DNA of 64,000 bases from Liquorilactobacillus nagelii DSM 13675 (GTDB lineage Bacteria; Bacillota; Bacilli; Lactobacillales; Lactobacillaceae), in the NCBI RefSeq assembly GCF_019444005.1, contig NZ_CP049304.1, positions 1,674,001 to 1,738,000 of the forward strand. Reading direction: 5' to 3'. Below, piece by piece: positions 20,612-29,055 of the stretch. The notes under the pieces were generated by a model that worked only from the letters and a program-made list of their open reading frames with translations, did no database searches and was not told the DNA's origin. Made by a program: the position numbers and the translations under genes. The first letter of the stretch is position 1, and each line of letters starts with the position of its first letter.

Positions 20612-20663
20612 AATCTTCAATCCTCTCTTGAATCCAATCAATCTTCATTATAACAAAATTAAA

Positions 20664-20698
20664 AGCAAGCTTCTTTAAAAAAACATGAAGCTTGCTGA
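20664..20698 (-). terminator. Hairpin after the PurK-like gene
   Basis: AGCAAGCTTC pairs with GAAGCTTGCT; a T-rich stretch follows on the minus strand. It lies just past the PurK-like stop and directly upstream of the pcrA promoter region (TATAAT on the minus strand near 20650). Confidence 0.7.
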
Positions 20699-20704
20699 TA
20701 AATA

Positions 20705-21853
20705 TTAGTTGTTTTTATCTGATTCTTCCGCTTGCCAAATTCCAGTCGCGTCTATCTGCTGCTGTAAATCCGATAAGTTACTACCGGAAACCAATAAATA
20801 ACCAACCGTTTGTGATTGAACCATTTTAGGGTAGCGATAAAAATGATAGTGCCAGTTAGTCTTCAACACCCACTGTGTTCTTAAAGCTTCTAGATCTGCT
20901 GACTGAAGCTTAACCATAATTGTTGGCTGTAAAAGCTCAACTGGCCCTAATGGCATTTTGACCAAAGACTTGATATGCTGTTCGAACATCGAAACGTTTG
21001 CTCCTCGATCAAACACATACCCAGTAGCATGGAGAGCAGGAACAATTTTCTTAACATAAACTGCCCCACTTTCAGTAATAAAGAATGCAATTTCTAGCAC
21101 CCCAACATAATGAAGATTCTGCGCAATTTCGCCAGCTAATTTATTTATTTCAGCTTCAACTGCCGCATCAAGCTCACCTCCGACTGTTGTTTCAAATAAA
21201 CGTCGCTGCCGGTAATGATTTTCAACCAATGGGAATGGCTGTACATTGCCTGCTCCGTCCTTAACAACCAACGCCGAAATCTCATGTTTAAATGGAATCC
21301 AAGCTTCCAAAACAAAAGTTCCCCGATCAATAAAATCGGCACACCGAGCTACATCGCTTTGTTTCGTAATTAATTGCTGATATCTATGGCCAAATTCTTT
21401 TTGGATTGGTTTGATAATACAAGGATAACCAATTGAACTAACCGCTTGATAAACATCATCTAAGCTAACAATCGTGGCATAAGGAGCAATATTGATATTC
21501 AATTGCTCCAAAAAAGCTCGTTCTAATAACCGATCTTGCGCGATTTCCAAAGCTTCCTTACCCTGAGGAAGGTTAGTGAAACGTTGTAAAAAGCCAACAA
21601 CATCAGCTGGAATTCGATCCGAGACGTAAGTTACAACCGCACACCTTTCTGCAAAATCTTGCAGCTTAACACGATCTTGGTAGGATCCAATAATTCCTAA
21701 GTCAGCTTCTTGAACAGTTGGCGATGCTTCATTTGAGCTATAGGCTATGACCTTAAAGCCCATTTTTTTTGCTGTTTCAGCTAACATAATTCCATTCGGA
21801 CTTTCACCAATTATTCCAAGTGTATCTCCTGGAAATAATATTTCATCAGCCAT
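20705..21853 (-). CDS. PurK-like ATP-grasp protein, divergent paralogue
   Basis: Related to N5-carboxyaminoimidazole ribonucleotide synthase (PurK): N-terminal Rossmann-like preATP-grasp (FPGDTLGIIGESPNGIMLAETAKKMGFKVIAYS), ATP-grasp core (PCIIKPIQKEFGHRYQQLI, FVLEAWIPFKHEISALVVKD) and C-terminal domain. Length is normal at 382 residues. Two signatures are degraded: the usual GGGQLGRM reads GESPNGIM, and the metal/substrate motif VNEIAPRPHNSGH reads VKKIVPALHATGY, replacing the Asn-Glu pair by Lys-Lys. No purE or other pur genes are adjacent, only pcrA on one side and pbuX-xpt on the other. It may be a regulator or an enzyme with another substrate; true PurK activity is doubtful. Confidence 0.8.
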   Translation of the reverse strand: MADEILFPGDTLGIIGESPNGIMLAETAKKMGFKVIAYSSNEASPTVQEADLGIIGSYQDRVKLQDFAERCAVVTYVSDRIPADVVGFLQRFTNLPQGKEALEIAQDRLLERAFLEQLNINIAPYATIVSLDDVYQAVSSIGYPCIIKPIQKEFGHRYQQLITKQSDVARCADFIDRGTFVLEAWIPFKHEISALVVKDGAGNVQPFPLVENHYRQRRLFETTVGGELDAAVEAEINKLAGEIAQNLHYVGVLEIAFFITESGAVYVKKIVPALHATGYVFDRGANVSMFEQHIKSLVKMPLGPVELLQPTIMVKLQSADLEALRTQWVLKTNWHYHFYRYPKMVQSQTVGYLLVSGSNLSDLQQQIDATGIWQAEESDKNN

Positions 21854-21984
21854 AATTTCACTACTTTCTATTATCTAAAATCTATCATATCAATCAGTGC
21901 TCTTTTCAAAATCATTTTAACATAAGATTCCAAATTGATAATTTAATATTTCTCAAAAATTAGAAAATTTCTTTTCTGATTCAG

Positions 21985-22020
21985 AAAAAAAGAGCTTTGT
22001 CTTCACCCAAGCTCTTTTAA
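21985..22020. terminator. Bidirectional terminator after pbuX
   Basis: Stem AAGAGCTT / AAGCTCTT around an 11-base loop with flanking A and T runs. It closes the xpt-pbuX transcript on the minus strand. Confidence 0.8.
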
Positions 22021-22050
22021 AAATTCTTTAAATTCAAATTAATTTAATTG

Positions 22051-23349
22051 TCACTTTTCAGCTAAGCCAGCTTTTCCTTTTAAAATAATATTCAGCAAGA
22101 CTGAAGACAAACTAGCAACAACGATTCCATTTCCTAAAAAGAGCTGAATAGTCCGTGGCAAAGCTTCAAATAAAGTTGGATAAACAGAAACACCTAGTCC
22201 TAATCCTAAAGAAACCGCTACAATCAGCATATTTCGTTGATCATTAAAATCAACTTGAAAAAGCATTCGAATTCCTTGGACACTAATCATTGAAAACATT
22301 ACGAGCATCGCTCCACCCAAAACTGGTGTTGGAATAATCGTGGCAAATGCTCCAATTTTGGGGATCAATCCCATTAACATTAGTAATCCAGCTGACCAAT
22401 AAATTGGACGTTTAGTTTTAATTCCCGACAACTGTAGTAAACCGACATTTTGTGAAAAAGTTGTGTATGGAAAAGTGTTAAAAATCCCGCCTAAAATTTG
22501 AGCCAACCCCTCGGCACGGTAACCACGTTTCAAATCTTGAGCAGTAATATTCTGATTTAAAATACCACCTAGCGCAAAGAAAACACCCGTTGATTCGACC
22601 ATCGAAACTAACGCGATAATAATCATTGTAATTGAAGAAGACCATTCAAACTGGGGCATTCCAAAATAAAATGGTTGTGGGAAATGAAACCAACGAGCCT
22701 CAGTGATTGGGGCTAAGGAAACTATTCCCATTGCTAAAGCAATTAATGTTCCAGCAGCTAATCCAATCAAGACAGCAATTGAACTTAAAAAGCCTCGTCC
22801 CCAACGTTGAACCACCAAAATTATAACTACCGTCAAAAAGCTGAGAACTAAGCTGCCTAAACTGCCAAAGCTCTTGGCAGTTGCATCACCGCCACCCATG
22901 TTTTGGACTGCAATTGGAATTAGTGTTAACCCAATTACCGTAATTAGAGTGCCTGTAACAACTGGTGGAAAAAGTTTCTTAATCCGTGAAAATTGTCCCG
23001 CTATCAAGAAAACAAAGCAACCCGCAATAATAATTGCTCCATACATCGTTCCAATTGTAAATTGCTTGCCAATCATCTTTAAAGGTTCAACCGCTTGAAT
23101 CGCACAGCCTAGAACCACTGGCAGGCCAATTCCAAAATAACGATTACGTAATAATTGCACTAATGTAGCCAAACCACACATAAAAATATCAATTGAAACT
23201 AAATATGTCATTTGTTCGCTGTTAAATTGAAGTGCTGTTCCAATCAATAGTGGAACAGCCACCGCTCCAGAATACATTGCTAGTAAATGTTGCAAACCTA
23301 ATACTGCAGATTTACTTTGCGAAACTTGTCGTTTTATTTCTTCTGCCAC
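22051..23349 (-). CDS. pbuX: Xanthine permease (NCS2 family)
   Basis: A proton-coupled purine-base uptake protein in the cytoplasmic membrane. The 432 residues form about 14 hydrophobic segments; family signatures include VLGLQHLLAMYSGAVAVPLLIG near the N-terminus and VSMVESTGVFFALGGI with the following transport-domain helix. Its ATG overlaps the xpt stop by one base. Assigned to xanthine rather than uracil because it is cotranscribed with xpt behind a guanine riboswitch. Confidence 0.92.
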   Translation of the reverse strand: MAEEIKRQVSQSKSAVLGLQHLLAMYSGAVAVPLLIGTALQFNSEQMTYLVSIDIFMCGLATLVQLLRNRYFGIGLPVVLGCAIQAVEPLKMIGKQFTIGTMYGAIIIAGCFVFLIAGQFSRIKKLFPPVVTGTLITVIGLTLIPIAVQNMGGGDATAKSFGSLGSLVLSFLTVVIILVVQRWGRGFLSSIAVLIGLAAGTLIALAMGIVSLAPITEARWFHFPQPFYFGMPQFEWSSSITMIIIALVSMVESTGVFFALGGILNQNITAQDLKRGYRAEGLAQILGGIFNTFPYTTFSQNVGLLQLSGIKTKRPIYWSAGLLMLMGLIPKIGAFATIIPTPVLGGAMLVMFSMISVQGIRMLFQVDFNDQRNMLIVAVSLGLGLGVSVYPTLFEALPRTIQLFLGNGIVVASLSSVLLNIILKGKAGLAEK

Positions 23350-23930
23350 TAGACTTCTTCCCCCACAAAGTGAACCTGGTCATCAGCAAATGAAGCAATT
23401 TTAGCTAGTGATTCTAAATGAACTCCTTGGTCTGTGATTCGTTTAGCTCCAGCTTGAAAAGATTTTTCAATTGCTATTCCCACTCCAACTACTTCAGCTT
23501 CCGCTTGCCGGCAAATTTCTAACAAGCCATTAACCGCTTCACCATTTGCCAAAAAATCATCAACAATCAAAACATGGTCATCAACTAGTAAAAACTTACT
23601 TTCAACTGCAATCGTATTTTCGGTTTTTTTAGTATATGAGTAGACCTGAGCGCTATATAGTTGGCCTGGCATCGTACTACTTTTCTGTTTGCGGGCAAAT
23701 AGCACTGGAACATGTAGTAACAGCCCTGTCATAATTGCTGGAGCAATTCCAGAAGACTCAACCGTTAAAATCTTGGTAATTTTCTGACTACCAAAAAGCG
23801 TTACAAATTCCTTACCGATGTCCAACATTAAATCTGGATCAATTTGATGATTGAGAAACTGATTAACTTTTAATACATTTCCAGGTAATACAAGTCCTTC
23901 TTGCCTAATCCTGTCTTCCAATACTTTCAC
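23349..23930 (-). CDS. xpt: Xanthine phosphoribosyltransferase
   Basis: Converts xanthine and PRPP to XMP for purine salvage. At 193 residues it has the type I PRTase fold with the PRPP loop HVLIVDDFLANGEAV, and the Xpt-specific N-terminus MKVLEDRIRQEGLVLPGNVLKVNQFLNHQIDP. First gene of xpt-pbuX. Expression is controlled by the guanine riboswitch and terminator in its leader. Confidence 0.97.
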   Translation of the reverse strand: MKVLEDRIRQEGLVLPGNVLKVNQFLNHQIDPDLMLDIGKEFVTLFGSQKITKILTVESSGIAPAIMTGLLLHVPVLFARKQKSSTMPGQLYSAQVYSYTKKTENTIAVESKFLLVDDHVLIVDDFLANGEAVNGLLEICRQAEAEVVGVGIAIEKSFQAGAKRITDQGVHLESLAKIASFADDQVHFVGEEV

Positions 23931-23945
23931 AATGATTCCGCTCCT

Positions 23946-23990
23946 TTAAAAAAATAGTGGCTCCTTTTACTATAAGTAATAGAAGCCACT
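23946..23990 (-). terminator. Riboswitch-controlled attenuator terminator of xpt-pbuX
   Basis: AGTGGCT pairs with AGCCACT, extended by a TACTTATAGTA-type inner stem, followed by ATTTTTTT on the minus strand. The inner arm TTACTTATAGT is also complementary to the 3' side of aptamer P1, so ligand-free RNA can form an antiterminator instead. Confidence 0.88.
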
Positions 23991-24010
23991 GCTCTAAAGC
24001 CCGTGCCCTT

Positions 24011-24082
24011 TACTTATAGTCCAAAATTTACGGTTTTGGGTAGGAAACTTGCCATCCATATCATGACGATTATATAAGCAAC
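24011..24082 (-). ncRNA. Purine (guanine-class) riboswitch aptamer
   Basis: Read on the minus strand: P1 strand TTGCTTATA, core ATATAATCG, GATATGG, loop 2 with AAGTTTCCTACC, then CCGTAAATTTTGG and GACTATAAGTAA closing P1. This is the canonical purine aptamer. The specificity base in GACTATA is C, which means guanine/hypoxanthine rather than adenine. It sits upstream of xpt and should switch the operon off when guanine is plentiful. Confidence 0.95.
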
Positions 24083-24138
24083 AACACTGAGATTAACATA
24101 CATTCATTAGAAACTCAATATCTAATATTCGGTTTTTA

Positions 24139-24801
24139 TTATTGATCATACTTATTTAACTGATACTCTTGAATAAGTTCAATTAACTTTTGGGCGTAGC
24201 TCGGATCAGTAGCATAGCCATGCTGTTGCAGTGCTTGAGCAGCTTGCTGATAATTTTTTGCCGCTAACACTGCTTGATAGTGTTGCCGATCCCAATCCGT
24301 ACCATTTGTAAATAATTTGCTATGGGCAGCGATTGATTCATTCCAGTTTTGATAAACGGCAAAGCGAGCTGTAACTGTGATCCACTGACCGTTTACATAT
24401 TCACCGGTGGTTAACAATTTAGCACTTGATTGAGCGTTTTTTATTCCAAAAAGATTATGATATTTGCTTGCTAATTCACTTTGACCCCAATCTGATTCTA
24501 AGGCTGCTTGAGCCAAGGTAATACTCGTTAAAATATGGTTTTCTCGCTGTTGCTGCTGAGCTGCTGGTAAAATTTTTTCAATAAATTGCCGTTTTTGTTG
24601 ATCACTAATTTGCGAAACAGTTGGTGTATTAACTGCCCATCTGCCAATTAAGCCTAAGCTCAATAAAAAAATTAATCCACCTAATAACAAAAAAAACAAT
24701 AGACTGCTAAAACGCAGGTGTCCATGTTCAAACCAAAAATTTGTTTTAGTTGAACGACGCTTTATTTTACGTTTTGGTTGGCGTTTTTTTCTCACAGTCA
24801 T
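24139..24801 (-). CDS. Membrane-anchored GH73 N-acetylglucosaminidase-like cell-wall hydrolase
   Basis: Predicted to cleave peptidoglycan glycan strands. A strongly basic cytoplasmic tail (VRKKRQPKRKIKRRSTK) precedes one transmembrane segment (LLFFLLLGGLIFLLSLGLIG), leaving a GH73 domain outside: ILPAAQQQQRENHILTSITLAQAALESDWGQSELA with the general-acid Glu in LESDWG, then NLFGIK and the C-terminal YATDPSYAQKLIELIQEYQL. No repeat or wall-binding domain, so the membrane anchor holds it in place. The ATG at 24801 is chosen; a TTG 15 bases upstream abuts the ECF gene stop. It probably shares its transcript with the ECF gene. Confidence 0.88.
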   Translation of the reverse strand: MTVRKKRQPKRKIKRRSTKTNFWFEHGHLRFSSLLFFLLLGGLIFLLSLGLIGRWAVNTPTVSQISDQQKRQFIEKILPAAQQQQRENHILTSITLAQAALESDWGQSELASKYHNLFGIKNAQSSAKLLTTGEYVNGQWITVTARFAVYQNWNESIAAHSKLFTNGTDWDRQHYQAVLAAKNYQQAAQALQQHGYATDPSYAQKLIELIQEYQLNKYDQ

Positions 24802-24816
24802 TTTTTCATCTCGCAA

Positions 24817-25407
24817 TCAAGATTTTCGGTGAAAACGTAATAATAATGGGGCACTAATCATCGGTGCAATAATTGCAGCTGCTATTGCTTCAGGAATTCC
24901 GTTTGTTCCAATAACCGCTAGTAAATACGGTAGCAAAGCTTTAGTGTTAATTTGATATAACATTTGTGATTTCGATTGGTAGAACAAGAAAATTTGGCCT
25001 AACACTAGCAGCGTATTGGTCAAAGAGCCTAAAATTGCTGCCGGAATCATAGCTGCCATCGTATGGCGAACTTTAGGTTGCAGCAGCTTAAAAATACTTC
25101 CAGCAACTAAGCCGATCATTACTCGTGGTAAAATTGCGATTAACGGGTTAACAAAAACAATCGTTGCTAACGGACTTGTTGGCCAGACAAAAGCCCGAAT
25201 AAAAGTTATCGTTCCCCAAACACCACCGACGAGAGCACCATCAACGGGGCCTAACACAAAGGCCGCCACAATCACTGTAATATGAATTAAAGTCAAATTA
25301 AGTGGGCCTAATGGTATATAGCCTACTAAGGGTACAAAATTCTGAACTAAGATAATTGCGGTAAAAAAAGCTAGGATCACTAACCGTTTAGTCTGCTTAG
25401 AACGCAC
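24817..25407 (-). CDS. ECF transporter substrate-binding (S) component
   Basis: Membrane protein that captures a vitamin or related micronutrient and docks onto the shared EcfA-EcfA'-EcfT module, encoded elsewhere in this window (32.6-35.1 kb). It has about six hydrophobic helices; LNLTLIHITVIVAAFVLGPVDGALVGGVWG resembles the PF12822-type S components. Substrate unknown: no vitamin riboswitch is visible in the short leader. It has its own sigma-A-like promoter and is followed closely by the GH73 gene. Confidence 0.85.
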   Translation of the reverse strand: MRSKQTKRLVILAFFTAIILVQNFVPLVGYIPLGPLNLTLIHITVIVAAFVLGPVDGALVGGVWGTITFIRAFVWPTSPLATIVFVNPLIAILPRVMIGLVAGSIFKLLQPKVRHTMAAMIPAAILGSLTNTLLVLGQIFLFYQSKSQMLYQINTKALLPYLLAVIGTNGIPEAIAAAIIAPMISAPLLLRFHRKS

Positions 25408-25445
25408 GAATTGTCCACTCCTATCTGTGAAAACTTGCTGGCGTT

Positions 25446-25473
25446 ATTATAACATATCCCCCAGTCTAAGCAA
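25446..25473 (-). promoter_or_regulatory. Promoter of the ECF S-component gene
   Basis: Minus-strand -35 TTGCTT and -10 TATAAT with a 16-bp spacer, about 40 bases upstream of the start codon. Confidence 0.65.
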
Positions 25474-25490
25474 CGGCTTTTACTAACAAC

Positions 25491-25537
25491 AAAAAAACCG
25501 ACGACGGATAATAAACCCGCAAATCGGTTTTAGTCAA
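25491..25537 (-). terminator. Terminator of the MarR gene
   Basis: AAAACCGA pairs with TCGGTTTT, ending in a seven-T run on the minus strand. Confidence 0.75.
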
Positions 25538-25556
25538 ATCTTGATTAGAATTCAGT

Positions 25557-25994
25557 TTAAAGTTCGTCTAAACCTTCTTCAGAAACAATGTCAGTTGTCT
25601 GACGCAGTACTCGTTTGAAAATTGCCAAATCCTTTGGCGCAATTTCATCTTCCAAACGATTTTCCAAACGCTGCCAAAATTCTTCGTTTGTTTCTAACAT
25701 TTGACGATATTTGTCAGTTACTAATAAATGTGTAACACGACGGTCAACATCATCAAGCCGTTTTTCAATCAAGCCCATTTTCATCAACTTTTTAATGTGA
25801 TAGTTGGTATTAGGGGTTGACTGATCTAACAATCTGGAAATCATCCCGATTGTTGGTTCCTTAAGCTGATAGATTGCTTCCAAATAATAAACATCAATTG
25901 CACCAAGGCGCTCAAAATCAGGATCATTTTGTCGATGTTCATATAGGCGTAAAATTTGGGTTAGGTTGGTTAAAGATTTTTGAAGTGTGATCAT
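25557..25994 (-). CDS. MarR family transcriptional regulator
   Basis: A 145-residue winged-helix repressor, expected to act as a dimer. The recognition region reads PTIGMISRLLDQSTPNTNYHIKKLMKMGLIEKRLDDVDRR, with the wing Asp-x-Arg-Arg typical of MarR. Terminal helices form the dimer interface. It is monocistronic with its own promoter and terminator; no obvious target gene is adjacent. Twin CCATAATATA repeats at its promoter suggest autoregulation. Ligand and regulon are unknown. Confidence 0.88.
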   Translation of the reverse strand: MITLQKSLTNLTQILRLYEHRQNDPDFERLGAIDVYYLEAIYQLKEPTIGMISRLLDQSTPNTNYHIKKLMKMGLIEKRLDDVDRRVTHLLVTDKYRQMLETNEEFWQRLENRLEDEIAPKDLAIFKRVLRQTTDIVSEEGLDEL

Positions 25995-26040
25995 TTTCTG
26001 CCTCCGAACATTTAAAATAATTTATATATAGCATAGACTA

Positions 26041-26093
26041 CCATAATATACTAAAATAAATTGTAGTTGTCAAGCTTTAAAGCCATAATATAG
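26041..26093 (-). promoter_or_regulatory. MarR-gene promoter with twin repeat
   Basis: A near-ideal promoter on the minus strand: TTGACA (complement at 26068-26073), 17-bp spacer, TATATT (26045-26050). CCATAATATA occurs twice (26041-26050 and 26083-26092), 42 bases apart, one copy over the -10 and one upstream of the -35. Confidence 0.65.
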
Positions 26094-26421
26094 TTTTTTA
26101 TTATAGCTTTTATACGTATATTTTACACTAATTAATCAAAAATATCTAAAAAAAGTCTTTAAGAATTAAAAAGATGATTATTTTACGCTAAATAACTGAT
26201 TTGGTTTTTTTTTATAAAATTCGATTATCGTCAAATCAAATTACTTATTCAAACTAATTTAAACCCTTCTAGTCAAAAACTAAACAAAATCTTCATCGGT
26301 TTATTAATTAAATTTTAGTTCAAGATAAACCAAGCCTTATTCATAATAAGAGCTGATTGGCAATCTTTTCCAAATGAGCAACAAATATTATTCTTTTTTT
26401 TATTCTGTATATCTAGTATAT

Positions 26422-26478
26422 ATAAAAAATTAGGTTGAAGCAAAAAAAATGTCTCACTTCAACCTAATTTTTTATATA
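26422..26478. terminator. Bidirectional terminator of the cop operon
   Basis: TAAAAAATTAGGTTGAAG pairs with CTTCAACCTAATTTTTTA, an 18-bp stem flanked by A/T runs, downstream of copZ on the minus strand. Confidence 0.85.
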
Positions 26479-26559
26479 TCTTATCATTTGCAAGTATTCT
26501 TTATTTTCTTATTTCAACTTTCTAGTCAACCAAGGTCTCTTAAATTCTCCACTAAAAAG

Positions 26560-26769
26560 CTAATCAATAATTTTTTCTACTTGATAATGTGTCTCAGCTA
26601 AAGTTGCATTCAATTCTGCCAAACTAGCTTTTCCAACAAATGATGCTTGCTTATCGGCTAAACTAACCTGCACATCGCTAACTCCAGCCAGTTGTTCAAA
26701 TGCGTTCTTGACCTTATCAGCACAGCCGCTACACTTCATCCCTGAAATTGCTACCTTTTCCTGTTCCAT
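26560..26769 (-). CDS. copZ: Copper chaperone CopZ
   Basis: A 69-residue HMA-fold protein that carries Cu(I) in the cytoplasm and delivers it to CopA and CopY. The metal site is GMKCSGC (10-16). It follows copA by 20 bases with an AGGAGG ribosome binding site and ends the operon. Confidence 0.93.
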   Translation of the reverse strand: MEQEKVAISGMKCSGCADKVKNAFEQLAGVSDVQVSLADKQASFVGKASLAELNATLAETHYQVEKIID

Positions 26770-26789
26770 TATAATTTCCTCCTTGATTA

Positions 26790-28997
26790 TTAGTCTAACT
26801 TGACATGCCGTAAACGCAATGCGTTCAAAACAACAGAAACTGAACTAAAGCTCATTGCTGCTCCCGCTAAAGCTGGATTAAGCAATGGACCACCTAACAG
26901 ATACCAACCACCCAAAGCAATTGGAATCCCTAAGATGTTATATGCAAAAGCCCAAAATAAATTTTCTTTAACATTCTTAAGTGTTTTTCGGCTTAACAAT
27001 ACTGCTTGTAATAATTCCTGCAAATTAGAGTGCATTAAAACGACATCTGCTGAATCAACTGCTACATTCGTGCCATTACCGATTGCTATTCCAACATCAG
27101 CGATCGCTAAAGCTGGAGCATCATTAATCCCATCACCAACCATTGCAACTCTTTGTTTTTCTTGTTGTAATTGCTGAATAGCGGTTGCTTTTTGGGCCGG
27201 TAAAACTTCACTGATTACTTGATTAATTTGCAATTGATTGGCAATCTTTATCGCGGTTGATTGCTTATCACCGGTTAGTAAAACTGTTTGCAACCCTAAT
27301 TGATGCAACTTTTTAATTACCATTTTAGCTTCTGGACGCAACTGATCTGCAATCTCTATGCAACCGATTGGTTCTCGCTGATTGGCGACAAAAACAACCG
27401 TCTGCTCTTTTGCTGGATAGTCTTTTAAAATTCCATTAAAAACTCCTTGTTGCTCCATCAACTTTTGGTTTCCTAAATAATACTTTTCACCGTCGATTTC
27501 ACCACTAACACCTAATCCCGGCCACGTCTTAAAATTACTAACTGTAAGAAGTTCTTGGCCGATTGCTTTTTTTAAAATTGCTGCTGCCAATGGATGATTG
27601 GTATTTTGTTCTAAACTAGCTGCTAATTTCAGCAATTGATTTGGCTCAAATCTTGTACTTGTTTTCAAATTAACTACTTCTGGGTTACCCTGTGTTAAAG
27701 TCCCCGTCTTATCAAATACAATCGTATTTAATCGAGCCATTTGTTCTAATGCTGGACTATTTTTAAAAAGGATTCCCTTTTCAGCGCCCTTTCCGCTACC
27801 AACCATTAATGCTGTTGGTGTTGCTAAACCTAAAGCACACGGACAGGCAATCACCAAGACCGCCACAAAAACTTGTAAAGCAAATTCCAAAGTCTGTCCT
27901 GCCAGCAACCAGCCAAGTAAGCCAAACATAGCAATTCCTAAAATTGCGGGAACAAAATAACCAGCAATTTGATCAGCTAATCGAGCAATTGGAGCTTTAG
28001 TTGCTTGCGCATCACTAACTAATTTGACAATTTGCGCTAGAACAGTTTTTTCTCCAATCTCTGTTGCCTGCATCGTAATTTTACCCAACTGATTTTGAGT
28101 TCCACCGATAACTTTTGAACCGGCTGTTTTGGTTACTGGCAAGCTTTCACCTGTCAGCATTGACTCGTCAATCGTTGTTCTCCCAGTAATCACAGTGCCA
28201 TCGGTGGGAATTCGTTGTCCAGATCTAACCAGTAATTGAGTACCGGTTTTTACTTCAGCTACAGGAACCGTTCGAGTGCTTCCATCTGCTTGAATCACTT
28301 CTGCTTGCGGCGGTACTAAGCGTAAGAGTGAACTAAGTGAAGCAGTTGCTCGTCGCTTTGCCATGAATTCTAAATACTTGCCTAACATAATCAATGTTAA
28401 AATTAAGGCCGCTGTCTCATAATACAAATATTGTGTTTGCCCAGTCAACGCTAATTGAATCGTATTTGCGAAACTAGCTAACAAAGAAGTCCAAGTTCCT
28501 AGAGCAACTAAAGAATCCATATTCGGATGTTTACGCCATAATGAACGGAAACCACCTAGCCAGTGATCACGACCAAACCAAAAAACCGGCAACGTTAATA
28601 ATAATTCCATTAAGGCCAATGTCAAAGGAAAATCACTTAAGTTAAAAGGCAAGGGTAACTTAATCATTGGTGCCATCGCTAAATATAACACGCTTAAAGC
28701 AAATAAAAATGCACCAATTAAGTTCTTTTTCATTACCGCTTGCTGTTGTTCTTTTTGCTGTTGATTTTTCTTAACAGTATCCGATAGTTGAAGTTGCGCT
28801 TGATAACCGGCTTGTTCAACGGCCGCAACAATTTGTCGTGGCTTAATTTGAGCTTGGTCATATGCTACTTGCATTTTCTCAGTTGCCAAATTAACACTAG
28901 CTTCCGTAATTCCTGGCAAACAATTAACCGCCTTTTCAACTGTTTGGGCACAGCTAGCACACACCATCCCGCCAATCTGGTATTGTTCTTGTTTCAT
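26790..28997 (-). CDS. copA: Copper-exporting P1B-type ATPase CopA
   Basis: Pumps Cu(I) across the membrane using ATP. One N-terminal HMA domain (GGMVCASC, about 9-16), a Gln/Lys-rich linker, eight predicted membrane helices, actuator motif TGES (282-285), intramembrane CPC (385-387), phosphorylation motif DKTGT (429-433), GDGINDAPAL, and the Cu(I) class markers YN in helix 7 and MSFSS in helix 8. At 735 residues it is a typical single-HMA CopA. It is expressed from a cop-box promoter directly upstream and cotranscribed with copZ. Confidence 0.95.
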   Translation of the reverse strand: MKQEQYQIGGMVCASCAQTVEKAVNCLPGITEASVNLATEKMQVAYDQAQIKPRQIVAAVEQAGYQAQLQLSDTVKKNQQQKEQQQAVMKKNLIGAFLFALSVLYLAMAPMIKLPLPFNLSDFPLTLALMELLLTLPVFWFGRDHWLGGFRSLWRKHPNMDSLVALGTWTSLLASFANTIQLALTGQTQYLYYETAALILTLIMLGKYLEFMAKRRATASLSSLLRLVPPQAEVIQADGSTRTVPVAEVKTGTQLLVRSGQRIPTDGTVITGRTTIDESMLTGESLPVTKTAGSKVIGGTQNQLGKITMQATEIGEKTVLAQIVKLVSDAQATKAPIARLADQIAGYFVPAILGIAMFGLLGWLLAGQTLEFALQVFVAVLVIACPCALGLATPTALMVGSGKGAEKGILFKNSPALEQMARLNTIVFDKTGTLTQGNPEVVNLKTSTRFEPNQLLKLAASLEQNTNHPLAAAILKKAIGQELLTVSNFKTWPGLGVSGEIDGEKYYLGNQKLMEQQGVFNGILKDYPAKEQTVVFVANQREPIGCIEIADQLRPEAKMVIKKLHQLGLQTVLLTGDKQSTAIKIANQLQINQVISEVLPAQKATAIQQLQQEKQRVAMVGDGINDAPALAIADVGIAIGNGTNVAVDSADVVLMHSNLQELLQAVLLSRKTLKNVKENLFWAFAYNILGIPIALGGWYLLGGPLLNPALAGAAMSFSSVSVVLNALRLRHVKLD

Positions 28998-29020
28998 CTA
29001 GTCACCTCTTCTCGCCTTTA

Positions 29021-29050
29021 ATTATAGTCTCTGCGTTTACTAATGTAAAC
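29021..29050 (-). promoter_or_regulatory. copA promoter with CopY operator (cop box)
   Basis: The palindrome GTTTACTAATGTAAAC (29035-29050) matches the cop box TTTACAnnTGTAAA with one mismatch. On the minus strand its TTTACA is the -35 and TATAAT (complement at 29021-29026) the -10, 17 bases apart, so CopY binding would cover the -35. It lies between copY and copA. Confidence 0.85.
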
Positions 29051-29055
29051 ATAAA

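Larger units (their letters stand above)
25995..26559. other. AT-rich intergenic region between marR and copZ
   Basis: Very AT-rich, with many short T and A runs and no coding frame I can support. It contains the marR promoter at its left end and a terminator at 26422-26476; I see nothing else. Confidence 0.6.
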
